Assembly (NCBI GenBank): GCA_905214795.1
Contig: CAJMNM010000029.1
Span: 1-41,164, forward strand
Origin: an uncultured bacterium
GTDB lineage: Bacteria > Bacteroidota > Bacteroidia > Bacteroidales > Bacteroidaceae
Direction: 5' to 3'
DNA: 41,164 bases
Below are positions 15,999-24,957 of the stretch, piece by piece (the stretch's first letter is position 1; every line of letters begins with the position of its first letter). The notes beneath the pieces were generated by a model, which was not told where the DNA came from, searched no databases, and saw nothing but the letters and a program-made list of their open reading frames with translations. A program made the translations under genes and the position numbers.

Positions 15999-16817
15999 AT
16001 GGATAAGATAGGTGATTATATTAAACGGATAGAGATAGAATCGTTATGGAGTGGCCGTAAACATATTATCTGGAATCTGGATCGTCATGTGAATATTCTC
16101 AGTGGTGTGAATGGTGTTGGCAAGAGTACAATTATCAATAAGGTGATATTGGACTTGTTAAGTCATCTTAATGATAAATCAGATGGAAAATCAGAGGTTA
16201 AGCTGACTTATGCTCCAAGTGACGCGACAACAGTGAGATTTGATGTCATCCGTAGTTTTGACCGTCCGCTTATTCATAATAATTTACTTGAAAAACTGAC
16301 AGATGACCGTGTAAGTACAGAACTTGATTGGCAACTTTATCAGCTTCAGCGGCGCTATCTTGACTATCAGGTTAATGTGGGAAACCGAATGATTGCCATG
16401 TTGACAAGCGGTGATCCGTCTGCTCAGGACAAGGCCCGTCAAGAGGCTGAAGCGAGAACCCATTTTCAGGATATTATTGATGAATTGTTTAAAGAGACCG
16501 GAAAGAAGATTGTACGTAACAGCAACGAAATCTTCTTAGATCAGTTTGGTGAGATATTGTCTCCATACAAGTTATCTTCCGGTGAAAAACAGATATTGGT
16601 TATTTTGTTGACAGTCTTGGTAGAGGACCGCCAGCCTTATGTTTTGTTTATGGATGAGCCGGAAGTCAGTCTTCATGTGGAATGGCAACAGAAACTGATT
16701 GGTCTGATTCAGCAGCTTAATCCTAACGTTCAGATTATTTTGTGTACACATTCACCGGCAGTAATTATGAACGGGTGGTTAGATGCTGTTACAGAAGTGA
16801 CAGATATTACACAGTAG
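15999..16817 (+). CDS. ABC-type AAA ATPase (AriA-like partner of DUF4435)
   Basis: A 272-residue cytoplasmic ATPase of the OLD/RecF-like AAA_15/AAA_21 group. Walker A is GVNGVGKS (36-43), the ABC signature is LSSGEKQ (192-198), Walker B is VLFMDEPE (215-222) with the catalytic acidic pair, and the switch His is H251 in CTHSP. The insert between Walker A and signature is short and helical, unlike long SMC arms. It is followed 23 nt later by a DUF4435 gene. ATPase plus DUF4435 is the layout of the PARIS system (AriA/AriB), but AriA proteins are generally larger, and this pair sits among housekeeping genes. A DNA-sensing or repair role is equally possible. Confidence 0.82.
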   Translation: MDKIGDYIKRIEIESLWSGRKHIIWNLDRHVNILSGVNGVGKSTIINKVILDLLSHLNDKSDGKSEVKLTYAPSDATTVRFDVIRSFDRPLIHNNLLEKLTDDRVSTELDWQLYQLQRRYLDYQVNVGNRMIAMLTSGDPSAQDKARQEAEARTHFQDIIDELFKETGKKIVRNSNEIFLDQFGEILSPYKLSSGEKQILVILLTVLVEDRQPYVLFMDEPEVSLHVEWQQKLIGLIQQLNPNVQIILCTHSPAVIMNGWLDAVTEVTDITQ

Positions 16818-16840
16818 GGCTGGACAGGAAAGGAGGTCTT

Positions 16841-17905
16841 ATGTCTAAACGGTTGTCCGAGAATCTTAATTCTTATTATTTGGGAGCAGCGCACCGGATG
16901 AAGCCTAAAAAGGCAAGGCGGAAAATTGTGGCATACGTAGAAAGCTACGATGATGTTCTGTTTTGGCGGAATGTGCTGGACGAGTTTGAAACAGAGGACA
17001 GATATTTTGAAATCATGTTGCCTTCACGGACGACTTTGGGGAAGGGTAAGAAAATCGTTCTGATGAATAAGCTGGGTCCTCAGTTCGGTGAGAATATGAT
17101 AGCCTGTGTTGATGCTGACTATGATTATCTGTTACAGGGTGTGACAAGTACATCAGCAGTCATCAATAATAATCCTTATGTGTTCCATACTTATGTTTAT
17201 GCTATCGAGAATTACCAGTGTTATGCGGAAAGTATGCATAATGTTTGTGTGATGGCCACGCTGAATGATCACCAGATTCTGGATCTGGTTGGTTTTATGC
17301 ATGAATATTCTCGTATTATCTGGCCGCTTTTTGTATGGTCAATATGGGTTTACCGGCATAATGTTTATCATGATTTTACAATGACCGAGTTTGGAAATCA
17401 TGTGACGTTCGGCGATATTAATGTTTATCATCCGGAATATACTTTGGATTTTGTTCGCAGGAAGGTTAACCGCAAGATGGCGTGGTTGCAGCACCATTAT
17501 CCTCAGGCGAAATCGGATTATGAAACATTAAAGGAAGAAATGATTGCATTGGGTGTGACACCCGAAAGTACATATTTGTATATACAGGGTCATACCTTGT
17601 TTGAAAGTGTGGTGATGCCGCTTCTTAATCCGGTATGCACTGTATTGCGAAAGGAACGCGAGAAGGAAATCCGTAGGCTGGCCGAGCATGATGTGCAGCG
17701 TCAGAATGAGCTGTCGTGTTATCAGCACAGCCAGCAACCGGTTGATGATATGTTGCGGAAGAATGTGAATTTTAAGAATTCGGCTCCTTTCCAACGGTTA
17801 CGCAATGACATCGCAAAACTTATGCAGCGAATTGATAAAGAGAGTGCTGATCTTGCTCAAAACCAAGCAAGGCAGATTGCGGAACTCTCACAGGCCGAAC
17901 ATTAA
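16841..17905 (+). CDS. DUF4435 (TOPRIM-like) protein
   Basis: A 354-residue protein. The ATG at 16841 is preceded by AGGAGG, one of the strongest ribosome sites in the window, and I prefer it over a longer overlapping frame. The DUF4435 core covers about residues 28-250: E34 in AYVESYDD and the acidic pair D91, D93 in CVDADYD are where TOPRIM nucleases keep metal-binding residues, and YAIENYQCY is a family motif. The C-terminus (about 290-354) is charged and helical. In PARIS the DUF4435 protein is a nuclease held by its ATPase partner until triggered. Here nuclease activity is inferred from motif positions only. Confidence 0.78.
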   Translation: MSKRLSENLNSYYLGAAHRMKPKKARRKIVAYVESYDDVLFWRNVLDEFETEDRYFEIMLPSRTTLGKGKKIVLMNKLGPQFGENMIACVDADYDYLLQGVTSTSAVINNNPYVFHTYVYAIENYQCYAESMHNVCVMATLNDHQILDLVGFMHEYSRIIWPLFVWSIWVYRHNVYHDFTMTEFGNHVTFGDINVYHPEYTLDFVRRKVNRKMAWLQHHYPQAKSDYETLKEEMIALGVTPESTYLYIQGHTLFESVVMPLLNPVCTVLRKEREKEIRRLAEHDVQRQNELSCYQHSQQPVDDMLRKNVNFKNSAPFQRLRNDIAKLMQRIDKESADLAQNQARQIAELSQAEH

Positions 17906-17928
17906 AATAATCGAGTTGCTTTAATGTT
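17898..17928. terminator. Weak hairpin between the convergent DUF4435 and trkA genes
   Basis: AACATTAAA (17898-17906) pairs with TTTAATGTT (17920-17928), spanning the DUF4435 stop codon. It is AT-rich, so termination strength is doubtful. Confidence 0.4.
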
Positions 17929-17934
17929 TCTTGG

Positions 17935-19278
17935 TTAGACAAAAAATTTATCCAATTTCTTGATTAACATACTGCGGCAGAATACCACGACGCTGTCGCC
18001 TTCTTTGATTTGTGTCATACCGCTAACCAGCATACCCACGCCGTTACGTACCAAACCTCCAATTGTAACGCCGGCAGGTAATCCGAGGTCTTTTACCAGT
18101 TTTTGAGTGACACGTGCCTGAGGTTTGACAACGAATTCTGCTACGTCAGCATTGGCCACAGTGAGGCATTTTACATTTGTTACATCCGAATCCAGCATCA
18201 TTTGATAAATGTGGCTGGCGGCAATTGTCTTTTTATTGATAATGGTACCGATATCGAGCTTTTCAGCCATGGTGACGTAATCCAGATTATCAACAAGTGC
18301 TACTGTTTTTCTGACTCCCAGTCTTTTTGCTGTCAGGCAGGCTAAAATATTGCTTTCGCTTTGTCCGGTCAGTGCGACAAAGGCTTGGGTATGCTGTATG
18401 CCTTCATCCATCAATAAAGATGTGTCACGTCCGTCACCGTTGATAACCATCACATCGTCATCTTCTAGTAGCTCATTCAGTTGGTTGCAGCGTAAGGGGT
18501 CGTTTTCTATGATTTTGATATCCATATATCCGGGCGCTTTTTTTGCCGAATGCATGGCTGTGCGTCCTCCGCCCATTATCATGACATTCTTCACGTCTGC
18601 ATAGTCTTCTTTTCCGACAATCTTCCGGATATAGGGAATATATTTCTTAGTCGTCATAAAATAGACGATGTCATTGAGTTGCAGTACAGAATCGCCGTTA
18701 GGAATAATGGTCTGGTCATCACGTTTGATTGCTACAATATGGTAATTGGTATCGGGACCACACAGTACTTTTAACGGTATATTCAATATTTCTGCCGATT
18801 CACGTAATTTTATTCCCAGCATAACCAAGGCTCCGTTGTGTACATCCCACCATTGTCTTACCCAGCTGTGTTTGATACTTTCAACGATGTCGCATGCAGC
18901 CAAGAGCTCAGGAAAAATCAATGAGTTTATACCCATTTTTTTAAAGAAGTCTTTATACTGTGCTTCTGTATATTCGGCATTGTCTATTCGCGCAACAGTC
19001 TTTTTCGCCCCTAAGGCACTGGCCAGCATGCAGCAAGTGATGTTTTTGGATTCGTCGGGGGTAACTGCTATGAATAAGTCTGCGTGGGCAGCTCCGGCTT
19101 CTTTTAAACTACTGATAGACGTAGGTTGTAGATTTAAAGTAAGCAAATCAAAATTATCTGCTAATTTTGATAGCTTTTCTTCATTCTCGTCAATAAGCGT
19201 AATGTCTTGATTCTCTCTTGAGAGCAAGCCTGCCAGATGTGTTCCTACGGCGCCGGCTCCTGCTATGATGATTTTCAT
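17935..19278 (-). CDS. trkA: Trk potassium uptake regulatory subunit
   Basis: A 447-residue cytoplasmic protein with two repeats of a Rossmann NAD-binding domain plus a TrkA_C domain. The first starts IIIAGAGAVGTHLAG with acidic TLIDENEE at the strand end; the second starts about residue 230 with VMIMGGGRTAMHSAKK. It gates a TrkH channel in response to nucleotides. It follows dxs with a 2-nt gap, so they share a transcript. No trkH gene lies next to it or anywhere in this window, so the channel must be encoded elsewhere. Confidence 0.93.
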   Translation of the reverse strand: MKIIIAGAGAVGTHLAGLLSRENQDITLIDENEEKLSKLADNFDLLTLNLQPTSISSLKEAGAAHADLFIAVTPDESKNITCCMLASALGAKKTVARIDNAEYTEAQYKDFFKKMGINSLIFPELLAACDIVESIKHSWVRQWWDVHNGALVMLGIKLRESAEILNIPLKVLCGPDTNYHIVAIKRDDQTIIPNGDSVLQLNDIVYFMTTKKYIPYIRKIVGKEDYADVKNVMIMGGGRTAMHSAKKAPGYMDIKIIENDPLRCNQLNELLEDDDVMVINGDGRDTSLLMDEGIQHTQAFVALTGQSESNILACLTAKRLGVRKTVALVDNLDYVTMAEKLDIGTIINKKTIAASHIYQMMLDSDVTNVKCLTVANADVAEFVVKPQARVTQKLVKDLGLPAGVTIGGLVRNGVGMLVSGMTQIKEGDSVVVFCRSMLIKKLDKFFV

Positions 19279-19280
19279 GT

Positions 19281-21203
19281 TTAATCGTTATATAGTGAAT
19301 GGAGACTGTTTGTAATACCTTCACAGTCGATACCCAGTATATGTTGCAGTTCATTGATGGTGCCATGTTCAACAAACTGATCAGGAAGTCCCATACGTAC
19401 AACCGTTGGTTTATATTGATGATCGGAAAAATATTCTAATATGGCAGAACCCAGTCCGCCTTGTATGACACCATCCTCTAAAGTAATCACTTTATCGAAA
19501 TGCTGTCCGACGTGGTCCAGAATGTTTTTGTCCATTGGTTTAAGAAAACGCATGTCGTAATGGGCTACAGATACGTTTTTTCCCGAATCTTTCATTTGCT
19601 TTTCAAACATAGCGATGGCCTTACCGGCAATATTTCCTATTGGTCCTATCGATAATAAGGCGATATCCTTACCTTCTTTCAGACATTGTCCGGTACCAAT
19701 TTTAATTTCCTGCATTGGCTGATCCCAGTCGAGCATAACACCTCTGCCACGCGGGTACCGTATGACAAACGGGCCCTTGTCTGGAAGTTGGGCTGTATAC
19801 ATTAAATTCCGCAGCTCGACTTCGTTGAGTGGTGAGCTTATAGTCAGATTGGGTATCGGACGGAGTGCGGCCATATCGAAAGCACCATGGTGGGTTGGGC
19901 CATCTTCGCCCACAAGGCCGGCTCTGTCAAGACATAATACAACATGTAACTTTTGGATAGCTACATCATGTATGATATTATCGTAAGAGCGTTGAGCAAA
20001 TGATGAATAAATGTTGCAGAACGGAATAAGTCCATCTTGTGCCATACCACCGGAGAATGTAACGGCATGCTCTTCGGCAATTCCGACATCGAAAGCTCTT
20101 TCGGGCATGGCTTTCATCAGGATGTTCATGGAACAGCCTGTCGGCATTGCGGGAGTGACTCCCATGATTTTAGGGTTCTTTTGTGCCAGTTCAAGCAATG
20201 TCTTTCCAAAAACATCTTGATAACGTGGAGGCATGTGACTTGTGTCTGGTTTGATTTGTTCACCGGTTTCTTTGTCAAATTTTCCAGGCGCATGCCAAAT
20301 AGTGGCCGCTTTTTCTGCCGGCTTGAATCCTTTTCCCTTAATGGTATGAATATGTAATAACTTAGGCCCTGTCATGTCTTTCAGGGCGTTGAGCGTCTGT
20401 ACCAGTTCTATCACATTATGTCCGTCGGCAGGACCGAAATAACGGATATTCATGCCTTCGAAAATGTTTTGCTGGTTGTTAATGAGCGATTTTATGGAAT
20501 TGTTGAAACGTATAATCGCTTTTTTACGTTCTTCGTTTAACCATCCCCAGCTGAAAAGTTTGTTAGAGATGTTATATCTGATTTGGTTGTATGTGTTGCT
20601 GGTATGAAGCTGATGTAAATAATGTTTCATTCCACCTACACTTCTGTCTATACTCATGTTGTTGTCATTGAGTATAATCAGAATGTTATTGGGTGAAGAA
20701 GACGCATTGTTAAGGCCTTCAAAAGCCAGTCCGCCACTCATGGAACCGTCACCGATGACTGCAACGATATGTCTGTCTTTTTCTCCTTTACTGCGGGCGG
20801 CTATTGCCATACCTAACGCGGCAGAAATAGAATTGGACGCATGACCGCATGTAAATGTGTCATATTCGCTTTCAGATGGTGAGGGGAACGGACGCAGTCC
20901 ATGTAATTTTCTGTTAGTGAAGAATTTGTCCCGTCTTCCTGTTAAAATTTTATGTCCGTATGCCTGATGACCTACATCCCACACGATGCGGTCGTAAGGC
21001 GTATTGAATACGTAATGTAGGGCAACAGTAAGTTCCACTACGCCTAAGCTTGAGGCAAAGTGTCCGGGGTTGTCGGCAAGTTCGTCAATGATATCCTCCC
21101 GTAGTTCAGCACAGACTTGTGGTAACTTTTCGAGTGGAAGTTTACGGAGATCTGACGGATAATTGATTTCCGACAACAGGTTATAAGGTGTTTTGTTATT
21201 CAT
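19281..21203 (-). CDS. dxs: 1-deoxy-D-xylulose-5-phosphate synthase
   Basis: A 640-residue full-length enzyme that joins pyruvate and glyceraldehyde 3-phosphate, the entry step of the MEP isoprenoid pathway, using thiamine diphosphate. The ThDP/Mg motif GDGSMSGG is at 151-158, the early WDVGHQAYGHKILTGR segment is present, and the pyrimidine-domain Glu region DVGIAEEHAVTFSGGMA and the DRAGLVGEDGPTHHG segment are intact. It is transcribed leftward from a promoter at 21223-21230 and followed immediately by trkA. Confidence 0.97.
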   Translation of the reverse strand: MNNKTPYNLLSEINYPSDLRKLPLEKLPQVCAELREDIIDELADNPGHFASSLGVVELTVALHYVFNTPYDRIVWDVGHQAYGHKILTGRRDKFFTNRKLHGLRPFPSPSESEYDTFTCGHASNSISAALGMAIAARSKGEKDRHIVAVIGDGSMSGGLAFEGLNNASSSPNNILIILNDNNMSIDRSVGGMKHYLHQLHTSNTYNQIRYNISNKLFSWGWLNEERKKAIIRFNNSIKSLINNQQNIFEGMNIRYFGPADGHNVIELVQTLNALKDMTGPKLLHIHTIKGKGFKPAEKAATIWHAPGKFDKETGEQIKPDTSHMPPRYQDVFGKTLLELAQKNPKIMGVTPAMPTGCSMNILMKAMPERAFDVGIAEEHAVTFSGGMAQDGLIPFCNIYSSFAQRSYDNIIHDVAIQKLHVVLCLDRAGLVGEDGPTHHGAFDMAALRPIPNLTISSPLNEVELRNLMYTAQLPDKGPFVIRYPRGRGVMLDWDQPMQEIKIGTGQCLKEGKDIALLSIGPIGNIAGKAIAMFEKQMKDSGKNVSVAHYDMRFLKPMDKNILDHVGQHFDKVITLEDGVIQGGLGSAILEYFSDHQYKPTVVRMGLPDQFVEHGTINELQHILGIDCEGITNSLHSLYND

Positions 21204-21222
21204 TTATACAATTTAATAGATG

Positions 21223-21230
21223 CAAATTTA
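21223..21230 (-). promoter_or_regulatory. -7 box of the dxs-trkA operon
   Basis: Minus-strand TAAATTTG is an exact TAnnTTTG match 19 nt before the dxs start, giving a very short leader. It lies 22 bp from the divergent box of the GSCFA gene. Confidence 0.55.
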
Positions 21231-21252
21231 GCATAATTTCGTATATCTTGTT

Positions 21253-21260
21253 TATTTTTG
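21253..21260 (+). promoter_or_regulatory. -7 box of the GSCFA-murF/alr operon
   Basis: TATTTTTG matches TAnnTTTG 32 nt before the ATG at 21293. It falls inside the longer upstream reading frame, supporting the downstream start for the GSCFA protein. Confidence 0.5.
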
Positions 21261-21292
21261 CAATAAAATTTGTCTGGCAACAGAGTGTATCG

Positions 21293-22282
21293 ATGATGGA
21301 ATTCAGAACAAAGGTAGAATGGCCGGCTCCGGCCCTGACATTATCTCCTCAGAGCAAGGTGACACTGATAGGTTCTTGTTTTGCTGTCAATGTCGGGCAA
21401 CGCATGCAGGCGGCTATGATGGACGTACATGTCAATCCGTTTGGCGTGTTATATAATCCTTTAAGTATAGCTGCCGTCATTAAGGGGGTGTTATCGGGTG
21501 GTGACTTTTCAGAGAATCATTTCTTTGAATCAAATGAGACGTGGCATTGTTGGTTAAACGACAGTTCTTTTTCTGAAATGACAAAAGAGGGCTGCATGAG
21601 GCATTTGAAACAAGTCTGTGTTGATGAGCTGGAACGGTTGCTTACATCGGATGTACTGTTTATAACATTAGGGACCAATCATTATTATAAGCTTAAAGAG
21701 AGTGGGCTGGTAGTAGGTAATTGTCATAAACAGCCTTCTGCTTTGTTTGAAGAGAAAATGCTGACGGTTGAAGACGTCGTTGCAGAGATGAATGTCATGC
21801 TGCATGATTTGTGGGCTGTTAATCCGGCATTGAACGTTGTTTGGACTGTCAGTCCGTACCGTTATCAGAAATATGGGCTGCATGAAAGTCAACTTGGAAA
21901 GGCTGTTCTTTTATTGGCTGTTGACCGGGTGTGCCGTGAGAATGCCAGATGCAGTTATTTTCCGGCTTATGAAATTGTTTTGGATGAATTGCGTGATTAC
22001 CGATTTTATAATGAAGATATGTTGCATCCGTCTGCAATGGCCGTATCATATATCTGGGAATGTTTCTGCAATCATTACTTCACATCAGAGATGCACGAAT
22101 ACGTTGATGCCACAGAAAAATTATCGAAGGCTTTGGCACATCGTCCGTTGCATCCGGATTCGGAATCTTATAGACAATTCTTGTGTAAAACTTTGTTAAA
22201 GCTGGAACAACTTAATCAAAAATATCCGAACTTCGTAATATCATCAGAATGTCGCAGGTTGAAAAACCTGATAAAAAGCTAA
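21293..22282 (+). CDS. GSCFA-domain protein
   Basis: A 329-residue protein of the GSCFA family, named for the motif seen here as IGSCFAVNVGQ near the N-terminus. The fold is related to SGNH/GDSL hydrolases; the motif Ser, NPFGVLYNPLS, FITLGTNHYY, WTVSPYRY and a C-terminal DMLHPSAMAVSYIW (the Asp-His-like block) are all present. It may be an esterase acting on envelope or cell-wall substrates. I begin at 21293 because the extra 35 upstream codons contain the promoter. The stop is 6 nt before murF-alr, so the two are almost certainly co-transcribed, which points to peptidoglycan or envelope metabolism. Confidence 0.88.
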   Translation: MMEFRTKVEWPAPALTLSPQSKVTLIGSCFAVNVGQRMQAAMMDVHVNPFGVLYNPLSIAAVIKGVLSGGDFSENHFFESNETWHCWLNDSSFSEMTKEGCMRHLKQVCVDELERLLTSDVLFITLGTNHYYKLKESGLVVGNCHKQPSALFEEKMLTVEDVVAEMNVMLHDLWAVNPALNVVWTVSPYRYQKYGLHESQLGKAVLLLAVDRVCRENARCSYFPAYEIVLDELRDYRFYNEDMLHPSAMAVSYIWECFCNHYFTSEMHEYVDATEKLSKALAHRPLHPDSESYRQFLCKTLLKLEQLNQKYPNFVISSECRRLKNLIKS

Positions 22283-22288
22283 ACAACT

Positions 22289-24757
22289 ATGTCTTATTCG
22301 TTAGAAAAAATTTCTTCGCTTATTGGCGCCCACCTGAGAGGAAAAGAAGACGTCACCATAAGTTGGATACTGACAGACAGCCGTTCACTTTGTTTTCCTG
22401 AAGATACGTTGTTTTTCGCATTGAAAAGCGAGCGTAACGACGGACATAAGTATATTTCAGAGCTCTATCGTCGCGGTGTCCGCTCTTTTGTAGTACAAGA
22501 TATGCCACGTAATGTGGAAGATTATGCAGATGCCAATTTTCTTCAGGTGATAAATTCGCTTAAGGCTTTGCAGCGTCTTGCAGAGCGTCATCGTGAATCG
22601 TTTGATATTCCTGTTATCGGCGTAACCGGCAGTAATGGTAAGACTGTTGTAAAGGAATGGCTTTATCAGTTGTTATCTCCCGAAATGAATATTGTGCGTT
22701 CGCCGCGCAGTTACAATTCACAAATAGGTGTGCCGCTTTCAGTATGGACACTTAATGAAAATGCTCAGGCCGGTATTTTTGAGGCCGGTATTTCCCGTTG
22801 TGATGAGATGGACGCTCTTCAGTCTGTAATTCAGCCGACAATCGGTGTCTTCACGGGATTGGGCGAAGCTCATCAGGAGAATTTTGTTTCCAAAGAGCAG
22901 AAATGTATGGAAAAACTGAAACTTTTTAAAGACAGTAAAGTTCTGGTTTATCCAATCGATGATGCTTGCGTTGCCGGATGTGTCAGTCTTTCTTCGTTTA
23001 AAGGTAAGTATCTGGCATGGTCTATGAATCGTGAAGATGTACCATTATATATAGAAAAGGTAGAGAAAACAGCTGCAGACACCCATGTCGTTTATCGTTA
23101 TGAGGGAGAGACTCATGATTTTCATATTCCGTTTATTGATGAGGCTTCTGTAGTTGATTCAATTACCTGTCTGGCGGTCTGCCTTTATCTTGGGGTAGCT
23201 CCCATGACGATAGCGCAGCGTATGCGGGCACTCGAGCCTGTGGCTATGCGTCTTGAAGTGAAAGAGGGACGTAATGGCTGCACTTTGATAAATGACAGTT
23301 ATAATTCTGATTATAATTCTTTGGATATCGCGCTTGATTTTATGAATCGTCGTCCTGACAGTGAAGGACGCAGGCGCATGCTGATACTGAGTGATATCCA
23401 GCAGACAGGACAGAATCCGGAAGATTTTTATGCTAAAGTTGTTCGTCTTGTAGAAAGTCGTGGCGTAGAACGCTTTGTCGGTGTGGGTGAACAGCTTATG
23501 GCATATCGTCATCTGTTTAAAATAGAAAGTCATTTCTTTAAAACAACCCAGGAGCTTCTTGAGAGTGATTTTTTTGCGGGACTGCGTCAAGAGGTGATAT
23601 TGATTAAGGGAGCCCGTGCTTTCAGATTCGACTTGATTACAGAACATTTGGAACTGAAAGTTCATGAAACCATTTTGGAGGTTAACTTGAATGCAGTTGT
23701 AGATAATCTGAATTATTATCGCAGTTTCTTGAAACCCGAAACCAAGATGGTATGTATGGTCAAAGCCTCAGCCTATGGTGCCGGTTCGGTAGAGATTGCA
23801 AAGACATTGCAGGATCATCAGGTTGATTATCTGGCTGTGGCGGTAGCTGATGAAGGTGTTGATTTGCGCAAGGCAGGAATCAAGGCAAATATCATTATCA
23901 TGAATCCTGAGATGAGTAGTTTCCGCACACTGTTTGAATATGAGCTGGAACCGGAAGTTTATAGTTTCAGGCTGTTGGATGCATTGATACGCGAGGCTGA
24001 AAAGGAGGGCGTAACCAATTTCCCTGTTCATATCAAACTGGATACCGGTATGCACCGTCTAGGATTTGATCCCTTAAAGGATATGCCGGCTTTGATAGAA
24101 CGGTTAAAACGTCAGACTGCGGTGATCCCACGTTCTGTCTTTTCACATTTCGTAGGTAGTGACAGCGATGATTTTGACGCTTTTTCAGCTTATCAGTATG
24201 ATTTGTTCTTAAAAGGCAGTAGTCAGTTGCAACAGGCTTACCATCATAAGATATTGCGTCACATGTGCAATAGTGCAGGCATTGAACATTTCCCGGAACG
24301 ACAGATGGAGATGGTACGTTTGGGGTTGGGACTTTATGGTATCAATTCCCGGAATAATGCTATTTTGCATACAATTAGTACTTTAAAAACAACAATTCTT
24401 CAGATTCACGATGTTCCTAAGGAGGAAACAGTGGGATACAGCCGTAAGGGACATCTTACACGGGATAGTAGGATTGCAGCCTTACCGATTGGGTATGCTG
24501 ACGGTTTAAACCGTAAGTTGGGAAATGGTCATGCTTATTGTTTGGTAAACGGTCAGAAGGCGCCTTATGTAGGTAACATATGTATGGATGTCTGCATGAT
24601 TGATGTGACGGATATAGATTGTAAGGAAGGAGATACAGCTGTGATTTTCGGTGAAGAACTTCCTGTTACCGTGTTAAGCGATGTTTTGGGTACTATTCCA
24701 TATGAAATACTGACAAGTGTAAGTTCACGCGTTAAACGGGTTTACTATCAGGATTGA
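22289..24757 (+). CDS. murF-alr: Bifunctional MurF ligase / alanine racemase
   Basis: An 822-residue fusion typical of Bacteroidetes. The first ~455 residues are MurF, which adds D-Ala-D-Ala to the UDP-MurNAc tripeptide; the ATP loop GSNGKT is at 114-119 and the NDSYNSDYNS segment belongs to the C-terminal ligase domain. The rest is a PLP-dependent alanine racemase: the PLP lysine is K492 in MVKASAYGAG, and the C-terminal barrel contains GYADGLNRKLGNG and NICMDVCMIDVTD. One polypeptide thus makes D-Ala and adds the dipeptide made from it. A strong terminator follows at 24829. Confidence 0.96.
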   Translation: MSYSLEKISSLIGAHLRGKEDVTISWILTDSRSLCFPEDTLFFALKSERNDGHKYISELYRRGVRSFVVQDMPRNVEDYADANFLQVINSLKALQRLAERHRESFDIPVIGVTGSNGKTVVKEWLYQLLSPEMNIVRSPRSYNSQIGVPLSVWTLNENAQAGIFEAGISRCDEMDALQSVIQPTIGVFTGLGEAHQENFVSKEQKCMEKLKLFKDSKVLVYPIDDACVAGCVSLSSFKGKYLAWSMNREDVPLYIEKVEKTAADTHVVYRYEGETHDFHIPFIDEASVVDSITCLAVCLYLGVAPMTIAQRMRALEPVAMRLEVKEGRNGCTLINDSYNSDYNSLDIALDFMNRRPDSEGRRRMLILSDIQQTGQNPEDFYAKVVRLVESRGVERFVGVGEQLMAYRHLFKIESHFFKTTQELLESDFFAGLRQEVILIKGARAFRFDLITEHLELKVHETILEVNLNAVVDNLNYYRSFLKPETKMVCMVKASAYGAGSVEIAKTLQDHQVDYLAVAVADEGVDLRKAGIKANIIIMNPEMSSFRTLFEYELEPEVYSFRLLDALIREAEKEGVTNFPVHIKLDTGMHRLGFDPLKDMPALIERLKRQTAVIPRSVFSHFVGSDSDDFDAFSAYQYDLFLKGSSQLQQAYHHKILRHMCNSAGIEHFPERQMEMVRLGLGLYGINSRNNAILHTISTLKTTILQIHDVPKEETVGYSRKGHLTRDSRIAALPIGYADGLNRKLGNGHAYCLVNGQKAPYVGNICMDVCMIDVTDIDCKEGDTAVIFGEELPVTVLSDVLGTIPYEILTSVSSRVKRVYYQD

Positions 24758-24828
24758 TTTTATTGAATAGTTTTGTCATTTGTTTTTCCTGGAGATGAAA
24801 GCAGACTGACATTTGTTTATATTGAAGA

Positions 24829-24856
24829 GGGCATATCGTTGATATGTCCTTTTTCT
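24829..24856 (+). terminator. Intrinsic terminator of the GSCFA-murF/alr operon
   Basis: GGGCATATC (24829-24837), a 3-nt loop and GATATGTCC (24841-24849) form a 9-bp stem with one G-U pair, followed by TTTTTCTTT. Confidence 0.8.
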
Positions 24857-24899
24857 TTGTTCCGGTGTTTACTTTTGATAAATATTCTTTTGGTGATAG

Positions 24900-24930
24900 T
24901 TTGATTTGTGCTTTATAATTAATACATTTG
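24900..24930 (+). promoter_or_regulatory. Promoter of the kinase-like sensor gene
   Basis: TTTG (24900-24903), a 19-nt spacer and TACATTTG (24923-24930) match the Bacteroides consensus in full. The start codon is 27 nt further on. Confidence 0.7.
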
Positions 24931-24957
24931 TTGTGTTCCATAAAAAATCAGATAAAG

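Noticed and set aside
21188..21292. Longer N-terminus for the GSCFA protein
   Set aside because: It would start next to the dxs start and contains both divergent -7 boxes; the encoded stretch lacks family similarity.
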